This document shows positions 1 through 5,174 of a DNA stretch of 5,174 bases, piece after piece. Position 1 is the first letter of the stretch; every line of letters begins with the position of its first letter. Below the pieces are notes generated by a model. The model was given only the letters and a program-made list of their open reading frames with translations. It did no database searches and had not been told where the DNA came from. Origin of the DNA: Gammaproteobacteria bacterium (GTDB lineage: Bacteria; Pseudomonadota; Gammaproteobacteria; SZUA-229); contig DAOWLL010000168.1 of NCBI GenBank assembly GCA_030641945.1, positions 1 through 5,174 on the forward strand. The letters run 5' to 3'. A program made the position numbers and the translations under genes.

Positions 1-291
1 GGTATAGGCTATACCCAGTTTCATCAGGCCCGGCGGTTTGGACAGCATGCCTGACCAGAAGTCCTGTCCCGCACGAAGATCCCACTTGATCTGATCCTCA
101 GGTTTCGAGTCAATAGAAACCATGCGCCCGTTTTCAATGGTCATGACAAAACGTGGTGTAGCCTCATCCTGATGGCCAAATGCAACGACAGAGCTGAATC
201 CCGCATTGCCGAGCATACTGGTAATGTCATTATCTGAATTCCAGATATCCATATACGCCCGTGCCCACTCATTTGAAAACATTTCTGCCAT
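1..291 (-). CDS. SCP2-like (sterol-carrier-type) small protein, 3' end cut by window edge
   Basis: An open frame starts with ATG at 291 and runs off the left edge after 97 codons without a stop. It begins MAEMFSNEWARAYMDIWN. A GGAG Shine-Dalgarno motif at 299-302, 7 nt before the ATG, supports this start; a second Met (codon 4) is less well placed. The pattern resembles small bacterial SCP2 sterol-binding domain proteins: an N-terminal helix with FSxEWA and WN, a strand-rich middle (FVMTIENGRMVSID, residues 48-61), then a D-x-R-A...FW...ML segment (residues 71-83) and KPPGLMKLGIAYT at the visible end. SCP2 domains bind lipids or acyl-CoA in a hydrophobic tunnel; the bacterial stand-alone forms mostly have no assigned role. 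It lies downstream of purA in the same orientation but is separated by 181 bp with its own promoter candidate, so it is probably a separate transcription unit. The family call rests on pattern recognition only, and the C-terminal third of a typical domain is outside the window. Confidence 0.65.
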   Translation of the reverse strand, partial: MAEMFSNEWARAYMDIWNSDNDITSMLGNAGFSSVVAFGHQDEATPRFVMTIENGRMVSIDSKPEDQIKWDLRAGQDFWSGMLSKPPGLMKLGIAYT

Positions 292-298
292 TTTTATG

Positions 299-302
299 CT
301 CC
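299..302 (-). promoter_or_regulatory. Ribosome binding site of the SCP2-like gene
   Basis: GGAG on the minus strand, 7 nt upstream of the ATG at 291. It fixes the start codon. Its first three bases (GGA, 302-300) lie inside one arm of a 12-nt inverted repeat (300-311 with 429-440), so access to it could depend on where the transcript begins. Confidence 0.7.
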
Positions 303-440
303 AGTTTTTCTAACTAACCGAAAGTCCGTGAAGTTTCTATCAAATGCACGATGTTGTCAAAGCTGTTCAGGCGCTAATACACTGATAATATTCCGGTTTT
401 TTACGTTTATATTACAGTCACTTGCGAGAGAAAAACTGGA
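300..440. repeat. Perfect 12-nt inverted repeat flanking the purA/SCP2 gap
   Basis: TCCAGTTTTTCT at 300-311 is the exact reverse complement of AGAAAAACTGGA at 429-440; the arms are 117 bp apart. In a minus-strand transcript the purA-proximal arm (440-429) overlaps the 3' side and U-tract of the terminator-like hairpin, and the distal arm (311-300) contains the first three bases of the SCP2-like gene's ribosome binding site. The match stops at both ends (positions 299/441 and 312/428 do not pair). Confidence 0.8.
334..360 (-). promoter_or_regulatory. Candidate sigma70-type promoter for the SCP2-like gene
   Basis: On the minus strand a perfect -35 hexamer TTGACA (360-355) is followed, after a 15-bp spacer, by TAGAAA (339-334; 4 of 6 matches to TATAAT). 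The short spacer and modest -10 make it uncertain. The predicted transcript start, near 327, would give a leader of about 36 nt containing the GGAG ribosome site. It fits the need for a separate promoter after the purA terminator-like hairpin. Confidence 0.35.
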
Positions 441-458
441 TAATCAGCTTAATAATCC
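431..458 (-). terminator. Possible intrinsic terminator after purA
   Basis: Fifteen bases after the purA stop, the minus strand can form a 9-bp stem between 458-450 and 446-438 with a 3-nt AGC loop, one T-T mismatch and one G-U pair. It is followed by AG and then five T residues (435-431). The stem is AT-rich and so weaker than a classic terminator, but its place and the T-tract on the correct strand suggest that it ends or attenuates the purA transcript. No comparable T-tract follows the hairpin in the plus direction. Confidence 0.45.
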
Positions 459-472
459 CTGCTTTAACGAAA

Positions 473-1786
<1,314 letters not shown>

Positions 1787-2974
1787 TTAAGACTCGATTG
1801 GGACCAATTGCCATTGGCCATTGATTTGTTCCAGCTTTTGACTGCAACCCATTGCTGCAGCATCGTCAACCTGTCCAGGCAAGATCCTGCTAACAGAATA
1901 ACCTTCAACACGAAGCTTATCGATTTTCACTTGCAGCTCATCATCCTCATCAGCAGGCGCCAGTATTTTCTGCGGCATCTGTATATCGCAGGTGCTCAGC
2001 CCTAACAGCTGTTTCAGGTCTGTACTGAAACCCGTAGCAGGTCTCGCGCGTCCGAATATTTTTCCGATGTCATCATATCGACCACCACGTGCAATTTCCT
2101 GACCCAACTGGGGCACAAATGCACCGAAAACCACACCCGTGTGGTAGTGGTAGCCATGTAACTCCGCAAGATCGATGTTCAATCGTACATCCTTATTGTG
2201 CCTGCTGACGCCCTCTGCTACCTGTTGAAGATAATCCAGGGCTGATATCACATCCTGCCCGGCCTGTTTGAGCTGCTCACGCGCACGCTCGAAGGTCGAA
2301 AAATCTCCGTTCAATTCAGCCAGCTGTGTAATCATGTTGGCTACCGATGCATCAATGCTCAGGCTGGCAACAAGCTGCCTGATCTCGGTAACCGCTTTTT
2401 GCTGTAACAGTTCAAACAGGCGAATTTCATCTTGTTCGGTCAGAGCTGCCTGTTTCGCAAGGTTTTTGTATACATCAACGTTGCCGATATCGAGATAGAT
2501 ATCATTAACACCTGCTGACTCAAAGGTTTTGAGCATTAAATCGAGTATTTCAACATCGGACTCGACGCCTGCATGGCCATATAATTCCGCACCAACCTGC
2601 AGCGGGCTGCGACTGCTGCCAAAACCGTCCGAGCGGGTATGCAACACGGTGCCGATATAGCACAGACGCGTCGGTACCTCACGGTTCAGCTGATGAGCAT
2701 CGATACGTGCTACCTGTGGCGTCATGTCAGCACGTATGCCAAGTGTACGCCCACTGAGCTGATCGACCAGCTTGAAGGTCTGCAGATCCAGGTCGTGGCC
2801 GGTACCGGTGAGCAGTGATTCGATATGATCGATAAATGGCGGCATTACCATTTCGTAACCCCAACTCGCATAAAGATCGAGCAGATTACGGCGCAGGCAC
2901 TCCAGACGCGCCGCCTGTGCAGGCAGCGCTTCTTCTATACCTTGCGGCAGTATCCAGTGTCCATTTACCATCAT
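1787..2974 (-). CDS. hisZ: ATP phosphoribosyltransferase regulatory subunit HisZ
   Basis: HisZ is a paralogue of histidyl-tRNA synthetase that has lost aminoacylation. With the short form of HisG it builds a hetero-octamer that performs and feedback-controls the first step of histidine synthesis (ATP + PRPP). The 395-residue protein has the class II synthetase-like core: LPQGIEE at residues 9-15, the motif-2-like IRADMTPQVAR at 80-90, YIGTVLHTR at 106-114, GAELYGH at 128-134, ELHGYHYHTGVVF at 271-283 and ARGGRYDD at 295-302. The motifs ADMTPQ and GYHYHTG follow HisZ rather than true HisRS. After about residue 325 there is only a short tail of about 70 residues instead of the full HisRS anticodon-binding domain, and 395 residues is the usual HisZ length. 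Two adjacent ATG codons (2974 and 2971) are possible starts; no strong Shine-Dalgarno motif precedes them. The DUF2065 stop lies 4 bp upstream, suggesting translational coupling. It implies that a short HisG is encoded elsewhere in this genome. Confidence 0.96.
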   Translation of the reverse strand: MMVNGHWILPQGIEEALPAQAARLECLRRNLLDLYASWGYEMVMPPFIDHIESLLTGTGHDLDLQTFKLVDQLSGRTLGIRADMTPQVARIDAHQLNREVPTRLCYIGTVLHTRSDGFGSSRSPLQVGAELYGHAGVESDVEILDLMLKTFESAGVNDIYLDIGNVDVYKNLAKQAALTEQDEIRLFELLQQKAVTEIRQLVASLSIDASVANMITQLAELNGDFSTFERAREQLKQAGQDVISALDYLQQVAEGVSRHNKDVRLNIDLAELHGYHYHTGVVFGAFVPQLGQEIARGGRYDDIGKIFGRARPATGFSTDLKQLLGLSTCDIQMPQKILAPADEDDELQVKIDKLRVEGYSVSRILPGQVDDAAAMGCSQKLEQINGQWQLVPIES

Positions 2975-2978
2975 GTGT

Positions 2979-3164
2979 CTATCTTGTCAGATAAAGAATT
3001 AATACACCGATGAGCATGCTGACAAAACCAACAGAGCGCAATGTTTTATCGGGAAGGCGTCCGGCCTGAATCATTGCCTGGCGCCAGCCATCAGGTGACA
3101 GGAATGGCAGCATGCCCTCAATGACCAGCACCAACGAGACAGCACGTATCAAATCATCCCACAT
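2979..3164 (-). CDS. DUF2065 family small inner-membrane protein (YjeT-like)
   Basis: A 61-residue protein beginning MWDDLIRAVSLVLVIEGMLPF. It has one hydrophobic helix at about residues 5-21, the family-typical VIEGxLPFLSPxxWR stretch, a short polar link with RLPDKTLR, and a second hydrophobic segment near the C-terminus (VGFVSMLIGVLILYL), so two membrane spans are likely. E. coli YjeT, about 65 residues, sits in the same place between hflC and purA; its function is unknown to me. I prefer the ATG at 3164, which begins right before the family's first helix and has GGA 6 nt upstream. An in-frame GTG at 3176 would add MGLP and has an AGAG-type site upstream, so the longer 65-residue form is possible. 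The TAG stop is 4 bp from hisZ. The gap of about 180 bp to hflC suggests that its transcription may not depend only on the hfl promoter. Confidence 0.87.
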   Translation of the reverse strand: MWDDLIRAVSLVLVIEGMLPFLSPDGWRQAMIQAGRLPDKTLRSVGFVSMLIGVLILYLTR

Positions 3165-3342
3165 AGGCAATCCCACTAATGATCTCTTTATGCGATTGCA
3201 ACGTCAGAACCGTGTTCGATTCCACCTGTATCACATATATACTGCGGATCTGTGCGCAATTCTTCCTTGTACTCACGAAAAAAACCCCGTGTTCTGAAGT
3301 GCACATTATCAATAAGGTACTGAAACAAAACAAACTTAATGT
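3165..3342 (-). other. Non-coding gap between hflC and the DUF2065 gene
   Basis: About 180 bp without a credible gene in a cluster whose other junctions are overlapping or within 20 bp. On the minus strand it contains a promoter candidate close to hflC, a run of seven T residues after CACGGGG (3281-3294), an AT-rich TATATAT element (3235-3241) and a small GAAC-CGT-GTTC palindrome (3207-3217). I found no convincing terminator stem before the T-run: only a 4-bp pairing is possible. There is no tRNA cloverleaf. Confidence 0.6.
3305..3333 (-). promoter_or_regulatory. Candidate internal promoter for DUF2065-hisZ-purA
   Basis: On the minus strand TTGTTT (3333-3328; 3 of 6, with the key TTG) lies 17 bp before GATAAT (3310-3305; 5 of 6 matches to TATAAT). 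The transcript would begin near 3298 and carry a leader of about 130 nt. The spacing is ideal but the -35 is poor. Support comes mainly from its position in the only sizeable gap between hflC and the downstream metabolic genes. Confidence 0.3.
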
Positions 3343-4209
3343 TTATTTCTTACCTGTGGGATCCTTAAAGTAGCGGAAGTATTCGGAATCCGGCTCCAGC
3401 AGGATGATGTCTTCTGGGGATGAGAAGGTGCTCTTGTATGCATTGATGCTGCGATGAAAACGAAAGAAATCCTCATTTTTACTGAATGCGCTGGCATAGA
3501 TGTCCGTTGCTTTGGCATCACCTTCACCACGCACAACTTCTGAATCACGGTAGGCTTCTGCAAGAATCACACTGCGTTGACGGTCGGCATCTGCACGAAT
3601 ACGTTCAGCCGCTTCAGCGCCCTTGGAACGAAAGTCCCTGGCAACACGTTCACGCTCAGCGCGCATACGTCTGTATACAGAGTCGCTGACCCGTGCCGGC
3701 AGATCAATCTTCTTGATACGCACGTCGATAACCTCGATACCCAGCGTTCTGGCTTTCTCAGTCGCCTCTGCCGTTATGATTCTCATGATCTCGGTACGAT
3801 CACCAGCAATCACTTCCTGTACAGTGCGCTTACCGAATTCGTCACGCAAGCCATTATTAACATTCTGGTAAAGCAGTCTGCCTGCCTGTGCCTCATCACC
3901 CTGCGTGGTTTTGAAATACTGCACAACATCAGCAATGCGCCACTTGACGAAAGAATCCACAATCAGGTCTTTCTTTTCAGCAGTAAGAAATCGCTCAGGC
4001 TGCTGGTCAATGGTCAAAATACGCTTATCGAACTTTTTGACGTTGTTAATGACGGGCATCTTGAAATGCAATCCCGGCTCGTAATCGTAAGCCAGGATTT
4101 CACCGAACTTGAACAAGATTGCTCTCTGCCTTTCATCAACAGTAAACACGGATGCCCATATAACCAGTGCCAGAACCGGTATGCCGAACTTGATCATATT
4201 GGATACCAT
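3343..4209 (-). CDS. hflC: FtsH protease modulator HflC (SPFH/prohibitin family)
   Basis: HflC pairs with HflK in a large inner-membrane, periplasm-facing assembly that encloses FtsH and limits its access to membrane substrates. The 288-residue protein has an N-terminal membrane anchor at about residues 6-23, then VDERQRAILFKFGEIL and an SPFH domain containing YEPGLHFKMP, KKDLIVDSFVKWRI and LGIEVIDVRIKKIDLP. An Arg/Glu-rich coiled-coil stretch follows (RMRAERERVARDFRSKGAEAAERI), then RGEGDAKATDIYASAFSK and the HflC C-terminal signature PDSEYFRYFKDP. It lacks the insertion of about 45-50 residues seen in the middle of E. coli HflC (334 residues); many other gammaproteobacteria have the short form. 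The start ATG at 4209 overlaps the hflK stop by one base and is preceded by GGGAG (4218-4222) at 8-nt spacing. This supports it over the internal Met5. Confidence 0.97.
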   Translation of the reverse strand: MVSNMIKFGIPVLALVIWASVFTVDERQRAILFKFGEILAYDYEPGLHFKMPVINNVKKFDKRILTIDQQPERFLTAEKKDLIVDSFVKWRIADVVQYFKTTQGDEAQAGRLLYQNVNNGLRDEFGKRTVQEVIAGDRTEIMRIITAEATEKARTLGIEVIDVRIKKIDLPARVSDSVYRRMRAERERVARDFRSKGAEAAERIRADADRQRSVILAEAYRDSEVVRGEGDAKATDIYASAFSKNEDFFRFHRSINAYKSTFSSPEDIILLEPDSEYFRYFKDPTGKK

Positions 4210-5174
4210 TATCTCGTCTCCCTCGTACGCGAATTACGGGTCCGTTGTGACTGCTGCTGCTGCTGCAGTCGCAACAGGTCCTGTTGCTGTGTCAGATTTT
4301 TCATGCTGTCACTCCGGGTATCGCCTGCAGCTGAACGGGACATCAGTTTATCCAGTGGCAGGTAAAGCAGATTATTGTTACCTTCGATATCGACCATGAC
4401 CTTGGAACTGTTTCCAAGCACTGACTCCATCATATCCAGATAGAGACGATCACGGGTGACGCTCGGCGCTCTCTCGTACGCCTTAAGCTGTTGCGAGAAA
4501 CGGTCTGCTTCACCTTCCGCCCGTGCAGTTACTTCCTTGTTATACGCATCTGCTTCTTCGCGCAAACGCGCTGCACCGCCACGTGCTTTCGGCACGACTT
4601 CATTGCGGTAGGCTTCAGCTTCGTTGGTCAAACGAACTTCATCCTCGCGTGCCTGGGTAACATCATCGAAGGCATCTTTAACGGCTTCGGGTGGCTTGGC
4701 GTGCTGAATGTTTACTTTGACAACTTTTATGCCTGTGCCGTAGAAATCCATAATCTCCTGAATGGTATTGCCAACCTGGAAAGCGATCTGGCCACGTCCT
4801 TCAGTAATCACAAAATCCATCTTGCTTGTACCGATACTCTCACGCAGTGCGCTTTCTGCCGCCTGCGACAGCGAGATTTCAGGCGTGCGCACATTGAACA
4901 GGTAGGCGGTTGCGTCAGCTACCTGGTACTGAATGGTGCCTTCGATATCGACGATATTCTCATCCTGGGTGAGCATGGTTGCGCGTAACGGAACAGGATG
5001 CACCTTGGTGATGTCGACCTTGGTGACGGATTCGATGGGTGTTGGCCAGTGCCAGTGCAGACCACTTTGTGTGGTATCAACATGCTCGCCAAAGCGAAGA
5101 ATAATGCCGCGCTCGGCTTCCTCGATCTTGTAGAAGCCGGTTGCCATCCAGAAAAGCAGAACGATCGCTATAAC
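4209..5174 (-). CDS. hflK: FtsH protease modulator HflK, N-terminus outside window
   Basis: HflK is the partner of HflC in the membrane complex that regulates FtsH. The frame stays open to the right edge: nine codons before the Met at 5147 read VIAIVLLFW and continue into MATGFYKIEEAERGIILRFG. The window therefore enters within the membrane helix, and the true start (normally preceded by a Gly-rich cytoplasmic tail of 60-80 residues) lies beyond it. The Met at 5147 is internal. Visible parts, counted from that Met: SPFH domain at about residues 5-170 with FYKIEEAERG, LTQDENIVDIEGTIQYQV, ALRESIG and IQHAKPPEAVKDAFDDV; a charged coiled coil (AREDEVRLTNEAEAYRNEVVPKA and on) at about 165-225; then RDRLYLDMMESVLG and LYLPLDKLM, typical of HflK. 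The C-terminal tail is Gln-rich and ends in an Arg-rich stretch. The TAA stop overlaps the hflC start (TAATG). HflK rather than HflC is assigned from the YLPLDKLM end, the Q-rich tail and gene order. Confidence 0.97.
   Translation of the reverse strand, partial: VIAIVLLFWMATGFYKIEEAERGIILRFGEHVDTTQSGLHWHWPTPIESVTKVDITKVHPVPLRATMLTQDENIVDIEGTIQYQVADATAYLFNVRTPEISLSQAAESALRESIGTSKMDFVITEGRGQIAFQVGNTIQEIMDFYGTGIKVVKVNIQHAKPPEAVKDAFDDVTQAREDEVRLTNEAEAYRNEVVPKARGGAARLREEADAYNKEVTARAEGEADRFSQQLKAYERAPSVTRDRLYLDMMESVLGNSSKVMVDIEGNNNLLYLPLDKLMSRSAAGDTRSDSMKNLTQQQDLLRLQQQQQSQRTRNSRTRETR
4218..4222 (-). promoter_or_regulatory. Ribosome binding site of hflC inside the hflK end
   Basis: GGGAG on the minus strand, 8 nt before the hflC ATG and within the last codons of hflK. 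Together with the TAATG stop-start overlap it indicates coupled translation of the two partner subunits and decides the hflC start. Confidence 0.75.
4251..4265 (-). repeat. (CAG)5 microsatellite coding for a Gln run in the HflK tail
   Basis: Five perfect CTG units on the plus strand, read as five CAG codons (QQQQQ) in hflK. A CTG codon (4266-4268) next to it creates a CTGCAG palindrome. A second Gln cluster (QQQ, from CAG-CAA-CAG) lies a few codons upstream in the gene. The tract is in frame, so unit gain or loss would only change the length of the tail. Confidence 0.85.

Noticed and set aside
3214..3230. tRNA T-arm-like TTCGATTCC on the plus strand
   Set aside because: The flanking bases do not form a 5-bp T stem, and there is no D arm, anticodon arm or acceptor pairing. 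Only about 50 bp lie between it and the DUF2065 coding region.
3275..3305. Terminator after hflC ending in the T7 run
   Set aside because: Only a 4-bp stem (TGTG with CACG, including a wobble) can form before the T-run, which is too weak to call a terminator.
3577..4365. Long plus-strand open frame (262 codons) opposite hflC and the hflK end
   Set aside because: It lies fully antisense to two clear genes, has a Cys-rich composition from complementing Gln/Ala-type codons, no family resemblance and no good ribosome site. It is a shadow frame.
4209..5147. Met at 5147 as the hflK start
   Set aside because: The frame continues upstream as VIAIVLLFW to the window edge, completing a membrane helix, and HflK proteins have a long tail before that helix. 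The gene is therefore cut by the window edge.

Overview
The window is a stretch of gammaproteobacterial chromosome, and every gene is read from the minus strand. In transcription order (high to low coordinates) it holds the 3' part of hflK, then hflC, a small DUF2065 (YjeT-like) membrane protein gene, hisZ, purA, and the 5' part of a small SCP2-like (sterol-carrier-type) protein gene cut by the left edge. The hflK-hflC-yjeT-purA order is the one known from E. coli. The presence of hisZ between the DUF2065 gene and purA, and the short HflC without the mid-protein insertion of the E. coli protein, point to a non-enteric gammaproteobacterium (Pseudomonas-like or a marine lineage). No species can be named from this sequence alone.

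Layout: 5174-4209 hflK (incomplete, enters at its N-terminal membrane helix); 4209-3343 hflC, overlapping the hflK stop by one base (TAATG); 3342-3165 a non-coding gap of about 180 bp with a possible internal promoter; 3164-2979 the DUF2065 gene; 2974-1787 hisZ, 4 bp downstream; 1768-473 purA, 18 bp downstream; 472-292 a 181-bp non-coding gap with a terminator-like hairpin just after purA and a promoter candidate; 291-1 the SCP2-like gene (97 codons visible).

Working together: HflK and HflC form the inner-membrane SPFH complex that encloses and modulates the FtsH protease. The DUF2065 protein is a small membrane protein of unknown role that commonly follows them. HisZ is the regulatory subunit that works with short-form HisG at the first step of histidine synthesis, and PurA commits IMP to AMP. 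The histidine pathway consumes ATP and returns AICAR to purine synthesis, so the hisZ-purA pairing makes metabolic sense.

This is mostly an ordinary housekeeping region, and I see no new defence, mobile or RNA-guided system in it. The most interesting signal is a perfect 12-nt inverted repeat in the purA/SCP2 gap. In a transcript reading through from purA, its downstream arm, which contains most of the SCP2-like gene's ribosome binding site, could be paired off. A transcript from the gene's own promoter candidate would lack the other arm.
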